In this document: positions 12,565-26,301 of the stretch, piece by piece
Layout: every line of letters begins with the position of its first letter
Numbering within the stretch: position 1 is the first letter of the stretch
Source: Chlorokybus atmophyticus
Taxonomy: Eukaryota; Streptophyta; Chlorokybophyceae; Chlorokybales; Chlorokybaceae
NCBI GenBank assembly: GCA_009103225.1
Contig: RHPI01002402.1
Span: forward strand, 756,014 to 820,013
Reading direction: 5' to 3'
DNA length: 64,000 bases
Notes under the pieces: generated by a model
What the model was told of the DNA's origin: nothing
What the model saw: the letters and a program-made list of their open reading frames with translations, nothing else
Database searches by the model: none
Made by a program: the position numbers and the translations under genes

Positions 12565-12983
12565 TGTCACTGGCTTGTTGTACAGTCTGACGAAGCACAC
12601 CCTATCAGTCACATAATTCAAGTGAACGGCATGCCATACTGACAGTTGATTTGCCCTTTGACGATGTACATAGATCTCCAAGACTATTCTACACATGCCA
12701 TGAATGCAACACACTGTGTGTATGGCACACTGACCCCTACGACAACAGGCAAGAGAGTCAGACAACTCATTGGCACTTGTAAATGTCACGTGCCATGGTG
12801 CAGGCAGATCATCTTATCGAATGCCAACATAAACTAAAATCCAATCGGAATTCTCAAGCTAAACCTCACAAGAAACCGTAGCAATTGCCTACACAACAAT
12901 ACTATTGACTGCACTCTATGTCTTACTCCAGTGCTTACTCCAGTGCACGCGCAAGCTTGCAACTTGATGTCGCTTGAAACCCG
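12565..12983. other. Intergenic between convergent iminopeptidase and SABRE genes
   Basis: 419 bp holding the two 3' UTRs. No gene, and no strong hairpin or repeat seen. Confidence 0.6.
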
Positions 12984-15900
12984 TCAACTGCGCTTGGCAA
13001 ACAGTTGCTTCCCTGCAAGACATGGTGGTAGATCTCAGCGGAGCACAACGCATCATCAACACAAGCTGCGCGTATTGTAACGGTAAGGGTGTGCATATGC
13101 TGTCACACGGCATGCAACTTGCAAAGTACATGCTACCTTTTTTCTTCAGGTAACCCTTCAGGCCAGTATGACGCTTCTTCAGCTGCAGACCGTCCGACCT
13201 CCTGTTAACCACCTCTACACTTGAAGAGTCGGTCGCATGGCGTGACGATGAAGGGCTGAGCATTGTTGTGGGTTGTCCGTCAGTCTCAACGGACTGTCCA
13301 CTAGCTGTACTGGTAAGCGTAGGGCTCTTGACAGGAGTTTGCTGACGGCCGGAGAAACTGCTTTCGGAGCTATCTGTGCGTTCAAACCTGCCTGGCCCAC
13401 GCATCACAGAGCCGAGACGACCGGGACTGCCATCCCTAGGCTGAGTGAGCACGCTGCGCTCCATCGGCGCATCTTTGGAACGCTTGCCCTGCAAAGCAAT
13501 TAACATTCATATTGTTTGAGACAACATGATGTGTCAAGGTCAAGGAGTGCTGTCTTGCACACAGCATACCTGCATGCCGGCAAGCGACTTCAAGACACAC
13601 CACAGTATGTGCTTCCTGCACATGTTGTACAGGCCCCACCAGCTGCCTGTGTAGTTGGCATACACTTGCGGGCTGACACGAAGCCACAGATCGTTGAACG
13701 ACATGGGTCGGCCTTCGTAGGACACAGACACTTGCAGCTGACATCAAGGAGGTTAGCCACTGTGTTTGGAGCAAAAGAGATAGGTGGCAAATGAGCGCGC
13801 GTGGCAGTGTGTGTGTTCTTGTTGTCAGCATTACCTCATTGAAGCGGACGTAACTGAAAAGCTGTGAGTTCAGCCGTGCATCATCATCAGCCGCACGATC
13901 TGTCTTGCGGGAGTCGCTACTGCTGGCCTGCCTGGAATGTGTCGGCCTGTCCTGTGCAGCACTGAAGGAAGGAATGTCCTCGAAAGTAATTGCCGGTTGC
14001 CGGAGCGATTGAGTGGGTTCATCCTCGCGCTTGAGTGCTGAACCACCACTCCACGAGCTATGGCGCTGGTGCTTGCTGTGCGGCTTCTTCGCTTGCTGCA
14101 GAGTTGCAACAAACTTGTTGTCGTATACTGAAAAACACACAGTCCACATCCCACACATGTCCATACAAGCATCAACTACTTACCGTGCTCGGCTGCGAGC
14201 CGTCAGGGCCTTGAGATGATTTGCTTGCAGGCATCACCACCTCAGGGGAAGGGTCGCGAGAGGCCACGGAACTGGTGCGGAACTGTTCGGGCACAGATGC
14301 CTGTCGATAGTGCAGTGACCTGCGGGCGGCTTCCGGATTGGAAGACTGCCTGTAATGCAGGGGGCGCTGAGGCGTTGTTTGCTGGTCGCTAAGCACCGGA
14401 GAGGTCTCCAGACTGACAGTAACATCTGTCTGGGAGCGCTGTCTGGTGCGGCCCCAACGATACTTGCCAGAAGCAGCCGAGGGCATGAGATCCTTCCTCT
14501 TGGACGTTTCCACTTCTGTCCTTGGTGCAAAGTAGTTGTGGACGAAGGCGCCCACCGCCTCCGTCATGTGCACACGGAGCGGGAAGATACCAACCTGGTC
14601 AAGGTAACACATGTGTGCATTTATAGCTGGTGCAGGGCGCAATTGGCCTGCATGTTCTGCGGCAATATGCCACATACCTCAAAGTGCGAGATGACAGGAG
14701 TTCCAGTTGTCTTCTCCTCCTGTTTTGTGTAGATGCGCAACATAACCTCCCGTGTCCAATCCCTATTCGGATCCCAAGGCCCAAGCAGAGCCGAGTTGGA
14801 GGCGTCCTTCATCATATTGGTCAGGGCAAAGTGGTGCACAATAAAGCGAAGCACGCCAGACTCCTTTTCACCACGCAGCAATGTGAACGCAGCATCTCTC
14901 AATGATGCCTCCACACCGCAACTGCCATCACTGATCAAGCTCCAAGACACCAGTCCCAGCTGGCAGGCAAAGCGAATGGACCCTTGCTGCAAGTCACAAA
15001 CGTTCAGTCAGCAAAGTGCCTGTTGATTGTTCCTGCAGCTGGTGTGCAGACAACACAACCGACCTGCTTGTTCATCCCAGAGCGTTCTGCATCTGCCCTC
15101 TTAAGGGCAGCCCTCATGACTCCTTGGGAAGCTATGAACGCCCTTTGCTCAACCGCCGCATCCGCCAGGAGCTGCTGTGACTGTACATGGTATAATGTTG
15201 GTGCGCTCATTCATGAGACGAAGTGGTAATTACAGTGTCAACTTACCAACAACTCCACACTGGCTGACTTCACCCACCACAACACGCCAACAACGGGCTC
15301 TTCCAAGGACACAGGTGCGCTCGATGGCACGAAACCAAACCCTTGCACGCTGTTGAGCAACTGCAGATCCTGCAAGGTGTTGGCCAGGGCCCATCGGCGC
15401 TGCATGAGATCGTTGCGTGCCCAAGCAACCTCCGGCGTATCACCGCCGCAGGTCTGAGTCCACAGAAGCGCGTCGACTCCCTGCTGACCCTCTCCCCCTT
15501 GCCACTGCCACCTGGGCAGAGACGCCAGAAGCAACTCGTTGACAACTCCCAGCAGGGTGGAAAACTGCTGAGGGTCCATCTCTGCAGACAGCGTGGCGGC
15601 CTGGAAGCACAGCTCCTTCAGACAGTCAACACGGCGAGGCGTGGGATCTGTCGCATCCGCCCCTTCATTCTCATGGTAACGAGTGTACTGAGCAAGAACA
15701 GGCATAATGGATTATTCACGCCGACTGACACAACACATCTACTGCACTGACTGCATGCAGTTGGTACCTGGAACTTCATGGTGCACGGTGTAAAGACCCG
15801 CTTGAGAACGCCGCTTGAACCACGGGGACTGAGGTGGTCGTCATCTGCATCCTCTGATGTGACGACCCAACTAACCCACTGCATTCCTGCTGCCGGATCA

Positions 15901-18900
15901 ACATCCGCTTGTGCCATGTGAGCCTGCAACACCAGTAAAGTCAGACTGCATTTAAGAAAGCTGTCGCAAGGTATCACCCACCACAACCAAGCGTCCCAAA
16001 CTATTGCAGGTTACGTCTCGTAACTTACAAGGTGCAAGTGTGCAGGAGTTCATCAGCCAGTCAAAATGACTGACGCTGGCGACAAGTCTTGTGGAGGCAA
16101 AGCGCCCACATGCACTCAAGAAACACTCCAATTCCAACTCGAGCTGTGGTGCTCAACATTTGCATGCACATGTTTGTGTGCGACTGTTTGTGCCAATCTG
16201 TTTCACATGGGAGCTTGAGGCGCACCTGGGCTTGCTGGAGCTGCAAAACATGGACAGTGCGCTCCCTCATCTGTTGCTCAGGTGCAAGCGTGCTGACAGG
16301 CAAGGCCACTTCTTCATTCGCAACGACCAGGGGCGGGCAATGCTTGACAACAAACCTTCCACTGGAAGCCACCAGCAAAACGCGACCCTGCAACCACATG
16401 CTCGTGCTAGTTGGCAATTTGCAACACACAGACATGTTGTCCAATACCACCGCACAACTACGTACAGACCACCGCACCAAAGCATACCTCAGCGGCGTTA
16501 TGCTGCAAATTGAACTGCGGCTGGAAGACGTCAATTACCAGTCGCACTTCACCAATGCTGTCCTGTTCGCTCAAGTTGGGCAAGGTTAAAGACTCAGAAG
16601 ACTCTGTGCGTGTATGCCTTGCCGTTTGCAGAAAGGGCGACGCGCTGGCACTGTCTGTTAACTTGGGGGTACTTGCAACTGGTGTGCGAGCCCCCAGAAG
16701 CAGCGTGTACAGGTCGGAAGTCTCGGTGCTTGTGCTTGTCACCACTGTTTCATGCCAAAGCACCTCCAGTCAGCACAATACATTCCCTGCAAGATATGTC
16801 ACTGGTGCAATTATGCTTGCTTGCTCACAGTTATGTGCCGATACTGGCGTGCGCTGTAGACTTGCAGTTGCTTCAGCTAACAGGCCAGCCATTGTCGCCG
16901 TGTTTGGAGTACTGGTTGCAGGTGGTGTGATAGTAAGATGAGGTGGCTTCAACGTGCGGTTCCAGGCTGTGAAGATTGAGTCTGTCCATGCCCAGATTGC
17001 ATCTCGAGCTTCAAGCGTCCACAACAGCTTCAACCCATGAATGGACATGAACAAGCAACCTGGGGCGTACTGCTCGTGGCTGCCGTTGCCAGCTGCTGCT
17101 TGGGTTGGTGTTGCGCTTGCGGACTGACTGCCAGACTGTTCATGTGACTTGGTTAAAGAAAAGCTTGAAGTTGAGAAAAAAAAGTATCCCAACTTCTGGG
17201 CAATGTCCGGATTGGGAGTGGGTGCGTTGCCGGCTTCCAGTAAGGTCGCCAGCTTGCGATGCAGACGTCTTCGCTCTTTGCGTTCAATTGCAACCTGCCC
17301 ACATACATACACAGTCAGCTTCCTACAGTCAGCTTCCTACAGATATAGGCCCAAATTAAGCGCAACGTCTTTGATCACAAAACTTACCTGCTGTTCAAAT
17401 TCCTCCTCGTGACTCGCAAGCAGTGACTGCAGTCCCGTGGCAGACACACCGATTGCGCTCAGGACAAGGGAAGGCACTTTGCGGCCTGGCACAGCCTGTA
17501 TAACAACAGCTGTCTGCTGCTTGCCCAGTGGCGATGGCATCTTGGGTGAACGAACATCTGAAAAGCTATGGCTTGTGGCGGGACCGTCAGGGCTGGCGGA
17601 CTTGGGTGTGACCAACCCGCCCCAGCTTCCGACCCGGGGCATAGGTGGTGGTACGGCTTGCTGCCGCGACAGGGTAAAGGTGTAGTTGGCATGCGATGCT
17701 GCAAAACTCAGACCTGCAGCTGGATCGTCCGGCTCGCATGCAACGTGCATCAAGCGTGATGAATGGAAGTCGAAGTCCAACTGCATACGAACGCAATCAG
17801 TCAAGCACAACGATTGACTGTGTCAACACTTGATGACCAACCGTTCCTGCCACCAGCGTGATCCAACCAAACTTGCATAGAACCAGCAAGCGAACCTGTA
17901 TGCTGTTGAGCATGGATGGAAGTGATGGCAAGCGAGGCTCACTGGGCAGACGCTTGCGAGGCCGAGCAGCGCCAAAGCGTCTGCGTACCCAGCTGCGGCG
18001 AATATGGTGCGGGGGTGCTCTGAGCAGATGGCCCAATGCTCTCAACCAGACAAGCTGCTCAGGTCCGAGACACATCACTGGGCCCTGCTGCACACCGGGA
18101 GTCCCATACGGTGATGTTGCACTGGCTGATGCCTGTGTAGCCTCAGGTTCCATTCGAAGACGCATAATCAGATGCAACACGTGCGATCGAAATATATCAA
18201 AGAGATCTCCCTGAGACTTTGACAACCAAGCCTCATCTTGGCACCCTGGAGGCGGATGCAGAAAGTGCCGCTGAGGGTCGCGGTCGTCTAAGCATTGCCA
18301 GACTGGCGTGATTTTCAGCTCAGCAGAAGGCGCTTTTAGCAACTGCAAGTCGGGCATGGTGGGTAAACCAAGGCTGTGCTCTGGTGCCAAGTGTTGCAAG
18401 ACGAGAAGTTCTTTGAAACGAGTCACGACCTCTTCTGCAGAGTGCATGACGCATTGCAGCATGGTTGCCGACATGCGCAGCTCATCCGTATCCCGCTGCA
18501 CGTTGGGCGATGCTTGCAACGCCAGCGCCCAGCTCTGCACGATGAATGCTGCCTTGCCATGCCAGAAGTAGCGCATGCTGTCCCACCATTGCAAACCCCT
18601 GCTTGGTGCCGAGCCGATGGCCTGCAGAGCTGGTTGTTCAGCACCGGTCTGCTGCCCCATCGTACTGCCCTCACCCATTGCTGGGACGCGTCGGGGCCAA
18701 CCGGCAGTTTTACCTCCCTGCCGCGAGGAAAGCCGCTTTATTGCTGCAACAACATCCACGAAAGCCGGCTCCAGGCCAACTCCCAAGCTCCATGACACCC
18801 AATGCCAGTCACTGTTAACGTTTGTGTACAGCTTGAGATGTGGAGAACCTGCTGCAGCCGTCGACTTCATAATGCCAACCTGGCGGTCTCTGCCCAGCTG

Positions 18901-21900
18901 GGTAAAGTGCTGCCGGGGGATGCCTCGTTCCACGGCCTGTGAGACACCACAACCACAGAAATGAGATGTTTGCCTGAGCTTAACTTGCAAACTCGATGAC
19001 ACAAGTGGTCACCTGCTGAGCAATCAGGACGTCTCCAGTGACAGACCAAGAACTCGACTTGACCAGAGGTTTCATGGCGCTGCGCAGATGAACCTCCAGG
19101 TTTGTAGAAAAGGCAGCAATCGTGCCGCCGTATATTTCACTGAAGGAAACCTCGCTGCTCAGCTTGTCTATCGCATTGAGCTTCTGCACGGCCTCCACTG
19201 ATCCGCCATCACAGGACCGAAACAGAAGTTCTACTTCCCTGGAGGACAAACTTAACAACGGAGGCATTGTCTGGTGTGGTGGAGCATTGCAGCCGTCAGC
19301 GCTCTGTTGACTTTTGCATTCTGCAATATACGCCGCTGAACATGCATCTGCTATGGCTGCTTCGGCAGCAGCAGACTGGGATGCCCTTTGCTCAGCATTG
19401 TCCAGTTGCGTGTCACTTATGTGAGTGAAGTTTGTTGAAGCTTGGGATATAAACTTCTCCCGCACCACCCCTTCACCCACGACTTCCCGCATCAACCTCT
19501 GGTGTCGTTGCAGCCAGGCTTCAAAAGGGTCATCTTGCACTTCAACTTGCACGTTGAAAAAATGGACCTGTAGCCAAGCTCATCAGCAAAACGTTTTGAC
19601 TAACAGTCGACGCAAATGCAGCAACTCGCAAGGCCTGGTTCTTCTACTTCACCTTGATGCTTCCAAGCTTCATATACTTGGCGGGCTTGGGCAGAATCTG
19701 CTCAGGCGCTCTAAGCGGTTGGGGCTGAGTCAGGCCTGCGAGCCGTTGCTGGGCTGCCTGGCCTATTTTCAACAACCTTCGCACTTCCACTGCAGACATG
19801 ATCAAGGAATACACTTGCACATTGTGAGGCTGCGCAATGCGCACCCCCTTGCCCTCCACATACCAACCATGATCTCCGGGCCTCGGTGCTAAGGTTGCTT
19901 CGCGTCCTGGATTGCGGCGCAGAGGTGCATGCATTGGGGCTGTCCGCGGCTTGCTGTTGTTTGAGGTAGGAGGTTTTGGGGGGCTGTACCGCACTGCATT
20001 GCTGTCTAGACTTAGCCTTGGCGGCCGCCTGCGGGTGAAACCAGCTGTCTTCTTCTGGCTGTTCAGTGAAGAACTGTCTGAATGATGATCGACTGGCTTC
20101 AAGTTTGAGGGTTGGTCTGACGAGGACGTCTGTGTTCCATCTGCAGGCGATTCTTGGTTGGCAACAGGTAGCTGTACAGTCATGGATCTGTACAAGGGCA
20201 GACGCACAGCAAGAAGCTCGTCAACTTGCAGCCAAGTGTGCCCATCTAATTCTGCTGTGACGTGCTGCAGCCTGCTTGCACCCCCACGCATGTCATCACA
20301 GGTCAAAGCATTTGCTGCGGCAGACAATGTCGCTGCCACCCTCCCATGCACCAGCATTCTCGCTTTGACGCTCAGCGCCTGCAGCGCCATTTCAACCACC
20401 GTTCTTGGCCTTTGGTAGCTGAGGGGTATGTCCGGAGGATACGCCTCTTGCTGTTTCTCAGTGTGAGTGCGCGCGACACTGGATAGCGTCCACAACTGAT
20501 GTGCAGCAAGATGCACATCTGGATCCCATTCCAAGTTTGCACCAAAGCAAAAGATGCGTAGAGTGTTGCATCCCTCGGACTCAAGGTTGCGCTTCTCATG
20601 CTTAAGGTCCAGTGTCGCCACCTGTACCACCTGCACCTTGGGCCCGATCTGTGCACCACCCAAAGTGCTCTCAGCATAAGTAATCCGAAAACGCTGTGCG
20701 TGCAAGGACGCCACTGTCTGCTCAGCATGTGGCATGGACTCCACATGCAATGCTGCCAGGCCCAAAACAAACCGAGCAGCGTATGTGTTGTCTTCAGCTG
20801 TATCTTGCAACTCATCTTGGCCAAGCTTGAGCAGCCCAGTGGTCAAGTACACAACTTTAGTACTACTGAGCAGCAGTTTGAAGTGTCGATTTGTGCGCTT
20901 GCGAGGTGTGACAGGACCGTTGCCTGCCTCCTGAGGGGAAACTGCAGGCACAGGCGTGCTATATGCAGATGTGGTGTCGTCTGAGCCATTTTCTCGCCTG
21001 CTTTGCGCCTTAGACAGATCGTTTACCAAAAGCTTGGCAGTGCTGAGAGCTTGCAGAAGGGAAAGTAATTGTGCAGGGGTCAACGTGATCCTGGGGCCTG
21101 CTATCTCTATGCTTACTTCAGGAGTGGAATCTACTGGAGATGAGGGCAAGGAAAGTGGAGGTGATGCTACAGGTGCCACTGTTGCAGCGGCGTGTGGACT
21201 GTTACAAGCTATTGTTACAAGGGACAACTCCAGCAAGGTGTCATCGAGAGAATGGCCGATGCTGAGCTGTGTAGTTTTCAGGACGACGCGGAGTTTTGTG
21301 GCTGTAGGTGTTCGTTTGCAAACTACAGTGACTACAGGCATGGTAGCCTGAGGACACACAATCATCAGCTGTGAAAGCGTCTTTGGACAACGCAGAGGAT
21401 TGCCAATGCAGGCAACACAGCGACTTAGTTGCTTGGTTACGTACCGTTAGCTCTGTGAGCGCTAAAACTGGTGCCGAGATGCCCACTCTCGGGCATGTCA
21501 CGGTGCATGTCCATGCCAAACTCCCATTGTTGTGCAGCTTGCTGTCTATTGGGAGCCGACGCTTGCGCTGTGAAAAGCTGCTTTTAACCAGCGGCATCAC
21601 CTCTCGCACCCACTCGCAAACCGATGGCGCGAGGTCAATATGGACAGGCTGAATCCCGACGTGCAAGTTCGCGTGCAGTTCGGAGGGAAATGCCAAGGCC
21701 TGCAAGCAATTGAACTCAGTCGGCACAATGCCTTGTTGATACAACGTTATGGCAATGCCATGAAATTACCTACCTGCAACAGCAGAGCTGTAAAGGTAGG
21801 CAGTTGTGCCTTGACATGCACACCTTCCGAGTGCACAGTGGGAATGACTGTGGGCCCAAGCGACACCTGCAAGATTGGTTGAAAAACAGCAGGACTGGGC

Positions 21901-23698
21901 AGCAACTGCGACCTGCATGTTCAACCTCTCGGCATACCTCAAGTTGGCTGTAGGACGCAGCGACAGCAGTCTGCGCCGAGGCATCAGCATGGTCCCAGAC
22001 TCCAGTACTTGTAGACGTTTCACTCGTGTTTGGTTCCAGTGCAGCAGTAATATTGCTTACTGAAACGGCAGTGACACCAGCAGCGTTGCGCATGGAAAAC
22101 CGCACTATGACCTTGCCCAACCACAAGTCCACCTGCATGTGCAAGATGACCTTGGTAAAACCAGCAAGCTACCGCAGAGCAAGCTCAGTTACCTGATCTG
22201 GTGCCTTCGCGAACAGGTCAGCCTTTGGGTTGTGGGCATCACCTTGCCTTGGTTGGGTGATGCGAGGATGAGCCAACCTCTTTTGTTTGCGACGTTCATA
22301 CCAACTGAGAAGTCCTTCGGACATGTCGACACGAACCTCTTGGCAGTTGACTGATACAAAGTTGCACAGCACACCATGCTCACCAGTCCTGCCGTAAACA
22401 GGTTGATTAAGGCACTCAGACTCGTGCTTAACATCATCATGACGCAACAGCTGGGTTGTAGAAAAGACTTGTGCAACACTACTAAGTTTCACCTGCACAC
22501 TCCACGTTGAAACTTCCCATCCAATTGCAGCTCTTTCAAGTGCAGGCCATCTGCACCGCCAAGGTTTGCCTCGTGTGCGCTGTCTGTTTGGTCAGTATGC
22601 ACCGCAAGCTTATGTACGGCGACTTTGATCCCCAACATGTCTCCGGCTTCGTGCTTGTGTGCGGAGGCACTGAAGCTGAGTTTATGGATAACCAACTGGA
22701 CGCCAGCAACCTGTTACGAACAGGATGTGAGCTGCCTGAACCCCGTGATGCCTTCACCTCATGCTGGGTGCCGAACTCTAGTTCCTGCTGTGACTTGGCG
22801 AGAGCATTTGAAAACAGGCCTTACAAAATAACTGAACAAGCAACCACAAACTACAACAAGCACTTCAGCATTGCAAGAGCCATTACCTGTGTAGCATCGA
22901 CATTGAGCTCTGTAAACTTGACCTCAAGCAACCTCGCGATACGACCGATCAAGTGCCATTTGGTTCGCGCCCAGCCCGAAGTGAGACGACTCTGCCTCGC
23001 GGTGTTCGGGCTGAGCACAGCAGCATCCTGGCGTGCATCTTTGGGCCGCAGCAGCACATGCAGCCGGCGCACAGTGACCGGTAGCCTGACTGGACCTTTA
23101 CGGATGAGGGCCAGGAGAGCGCCATTGTACGAGACTTCGCTGGCTCGTATGTGAGCAATGGGGCCCTGTCAGCCAAACCATCAGTACACAGCCAATATCG
23201 AACTAAAAGGAATTGGCGACCTGCTGTGCCATGATTGCTACATGTGCACGCCTAATTTTCTCATGCCACTGTGCCAATTAGGGAATGAGACGTACCTTGC
23301 GTAAAGCCAACGTGACATTTTTCAGGCTGCCAAACTGGATGGAACCAATGCGCAGCTGGAGGCCCAGAAACTTCCGAGCAGCAAAAGATGCTGCTTGTCC
23401 AAGAAGCCTGCAGATGTTGAACACATTTGCAACGGGCAACAGCATAGCAGTCGGCTGCAAAAACTATTTGCAGCACACAGAAGCAAAGTATGAAGCAAAG
23501 AAGCTGATTTCCCCATGCTACATGCGGCCTACCGACACAATGCAGGTTGACAAGCACACGCATCATCAACTGGCAAGCGTCGGCAAACGTTCATGCTGCA
23601 GTATGGTAAGTGCATGCACGCTATCCTGACCTGGCAAGCAGGCGTCCTGCTAAGAGCAGCAAGACAATGTACACCAGGACGAGGCGCAGGTCGACCAT
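12984..23698 (-). CDS. SABRE: SABRE/KIP/Hobbit/FMP27 (BLTP2) bridge-like lipid transfer protein
   Basis: About 23 exons, roughly 2,790 aa (Arabidopsis SABRE about 2,600): 23698-23631, 23407-23296, 23165-22887, 22710-22193, 22132-21938, 21866-21774, 21699-21445, 21347-19653, 19567-19013, 18936-17896, 17780-17388, 17294-16845, 16763-16488, 16387-16226, 15923-15768, 15687-15247, 15180-15064, 14986-14678, 14594-14184, 14127-13835, 13737-13570, 13488-13137 and 13012-12984. The family forms long hydrophobic-groove bridges moving lipids at ER contacts with the plasma membrane and other organelles. The start MVDLRLVLVYIVLLLL is the usual N-terminal membrane anchor. Diagnostic blocks are WWDSMRYFWHGK (GFWDK domain, about residue 1360), FQPQFNLQ, VDPAAGMQW, FVHNYFAPR, YEGRPMSFNDLW and LKSLAGMQGK. 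Two phase anomalies are reported as findings. The 16845/16763 junction is the least certain. Confidence 0.93.
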
Positions 23699-24839
23699 TG
23701 CTGCGCCGACGGCGAGCGGCCATGGTCGTGCTACTAGCCGTGCCCCACGCAAGCCCAGCTGCAGCAAGCAACCGCCCGCCTGCACCACTCTACGCCCATC
23801 ACAACTTCAAGCGCAGCTCACCCAAGCATTAGCACACCATGTGCCAGAAGCAGCGACGAGCACAGCGCGCCGCAAGGATAACACGGAGTGACGAGCAATC
23901 AGATTTGCAAGCACAGCAGTCTAATGTGGAAGCACGATTGAGCCTCCCAGCTCCGCTTCTCCGCCTTACACCCCGCGGACAGCACCGCCGCCAACACTGC
24001 TCGCGCCAAAGTGATGGGCGTTCACTGATCCCGTTTCCTGTCCGCAAACTGTCGTTGATCATTGCGTTGACTGAGCATTGTTGAGCGCTCACCAAAGGCA
24101 GCATTATCAATACATCCATGTATCAATCGCATTGTGGCTCACAATGCGATTGACAATTTGTGAGTCACAGTTTGTAACTCACATCGTGTGAGTCCTGAGC
24201 GGGTTCAGGATCGAGGAAGATGCACGTGAGTGGTGCGGAACCCACCTTGCTCTGACGAACAGCTTGTTACTTGGCAAGATTGTTGTGTCTTGATGTTGCG
24301 AACCATCGTGCACGTCCGTTGCCATAGTAAAATAACTCCTAGTCGCAAGGGAGTGAGTAACAAGTCTTGAACTGCTACGTGAAAGCATTTGCAGCAAATA
24401 ACCCATACTGGGTTTGACAAACGTTGGATAATTATGTCACGCTATACATTGCAAAATCAACAGAAATTGCAAGGTGATCACGTAACATTGAGTAATCACA
24501 CACAACCTTGCATTTAACCATTAACCATTTAACCATTTCAATTATATAAGCTTGCAACTAGAGAGACGGCATAACCCGCCTGCGTCGCCAACATCGTTCG
24601 TGGCGACATGCAACTGCTACAAGCGTGAAGAGGGTGTGCTCACGGCCAACACTACAGACCCTACCAACACCATGGCTTCCCGTTCTTCGATTGAGCAACG
24701 AAAAGCAACCCTGCCATCCAGCAATGATCAGTAAGAGTACCAGCTGCAAGCATGCAACGTCGAGATATGGATCCAAGCAGTGCATTGTGCGCAGCCAAGA
24801 GCTTACACTTGCAAGCATGTGCGCAATGCTTTTAGCACG
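23699..24839. other. Intergenic region with a perfect hairpin
   Basis: Upstream of SABRE and downstream of the enoyl-CoA hydratase gene. It holds a long hairpin (24123-24153) and several near-repeats of TTAACCATT around 24510-24540. The short open frames lack family similarity. Some 3' UTR or a last exon of the hydratase gene may extend into its right side. Confidence 0.55.
24123..24153. repeat. 14-bp perfect palindromic hairpin
   Basis: TCAATCGCATTGTG (24123-24136) and its exact complement CACAATGCGATTGA (24140-24153) are separated by only GCT. A further variant of the arm (GTGAGTCACA) follows at about 24161. Confidence 0.85.
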
Positions 24840-26301
24840 TGGGATTGTTAAGCAGATGCCAGTACGAACCACACAAACCAAAGCCATACGCTGCAGCAGC
24901 AACACCTGTGCAGCCACTTGCAGCCTTAGCTCAAGCCCCTGCAGCATACCTGTCTTGGTCCAGATTCCAAATCGCAACAACAATGACCTCTCCTGGGTAC
25001 ACATGTCCCGTAAACCGGCCTTGTATTTGCCTCAACCGTTGACAGTCGCCAGCAGCACAATGGCGGATGATCAGCCTTGCAGCAACACCAAAAGTGCAGA
25101 GCCCATGCAGGATGGGGCGCTCATAACCCACACGCTTCGCCAGCTCAGGGTCAGCATGCAAGGGGTTCATGTCGCCGCATAACCTGCAGGAACCCTGTGT
25201 TCGATACAGCCTGGACCAACAACTGTCCACCCAGCAAAATGCAACCTGTAACAACAGGTGCACACCTGTACAGTAAAGCCTGTGCTTGGGTAGTTCGATA
25301 CTTCAACACCTTATCGGGTGGTCGGTCTTGTGAGGATTGGTCTGTCTTACTTTGTGAAGCTATCTTGGGTTGGCCTGGGATGGAGAGTGAGCAGCAGAAG
25401 TGCACACGTAAGCAAGAAAGAGTGACATGGATGTTGGCAACCCGTCATCGACATTCTTAGAACTGTTGCAGCGGCAGCATTCACCTGCTTTACTGGAGGA
25501 CGTCGCAAAGCCTCCAGCATCTCGCAACACGCATGTTGATCTGTTGGGTGGAAGGCACGATGAAAGCAAGGACATACCCACAACATCAACCTTGTGAGGC
25601 AGACGAGCATACCTATTGACGCAGATAAGCTCTCCTGTCTCGTCGTCCCTGCTCTCTGTTTCAAAGGTCACCAGTGCATGGCGACCCTTGTCTTGCAAGT
25701 CGGTGACTTTTAGTCTGCTGTTCACATGCCCACTTGTGCGCAGCAGGTATGGTGTGCACACAATGAGCTCCTGTTCTCCGTGCAGCAGACGCGCAGGGTC
25801 GAAGGTTAGGCCTGGTGTGCGTGCGAGGGCTTCAAGAGCCAAAGGTGCAAATAGCGTTGCCAATGTCGGAAGCACCTGCGAAGCGAGCAACAGTCCAGAT
25901 CTAATTTACAGCACTACGTGCTGTCTAGGCACCATTGTGTGCATGCTGCAGTACAAGTTTGTCTGAATTACATGTTGTCTCACATGTACAACCACATTGC
26001 ATGGTACAATGGTACCATGCTTGGAAAGTCAGACTGTGCAGCAGCTGATGGCAGTATAAAGAAAGCATGCACGTAACTACCCAATGCGATAAGCTACAGT
26101 AAACGCGGTAGACGGGCGCAGAGACCATTGCTCTACCTGTTGTCCTCCAGCAGCACGCTCGTAGCCCAGCCTCAGATCCTGCTCGTCGGTGGCGTCCTCG
26201 GCCGCCGCCCCCACAGCGAGCGCGTACAGCGTGACGTCCCTCTCCGTCCACTCGTACGCCACAGCAGGAAACTCGTGCGCCTTCGCCCGGGCCGGGTCCA
26301 T
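24840..26301 (-). CDS. ECH2: Enoyl-CoA hydratase 2 (MaoC-like hotdog), peroxisomal beta-oxidation type
   Basis: Exons 26301-26137, 25875-25613, 25540-25485, 25326-25266 and 25183-24950, all in consistent phase, then a C-terminal exon I could not fix (acceptor near 24890). Hydratase 2 hydrates 2-trans-enoyl-CoA to the (R)-3-hydroxyacyl-CoA (EC 4.2.1.119); plant ECH2 helps degrade unsaturated fatty acids in peroxisomes. Visible features: the start MDPARAKAHEFP, then RDVTLYALAVGAAAED, the N-terminal hotdog motif. VLPTLATLFAP follows. The catalytic hydratase-2 motif ends ALLYR (exon 4) and continues LCGDMNPLHADPELA (exon 5), with the expected Asp and His, then GYERPILHGLCTFG. An upstream in-frame ATG at 26331 would add ten residues. 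The peroxisomal C-terminus cannot be read because the last exon is unresolved. Confidence 0.87.

Noticed and set aside
12916-13074. Extension of the SABRE C-terminus to 12916
   Set aside because: Splicing 13137 to 13012 keeps phase and reaches a stop at 12984 with a basic end (GKQLFAKRS), as expected for the family; the longer frame reads through an intron.
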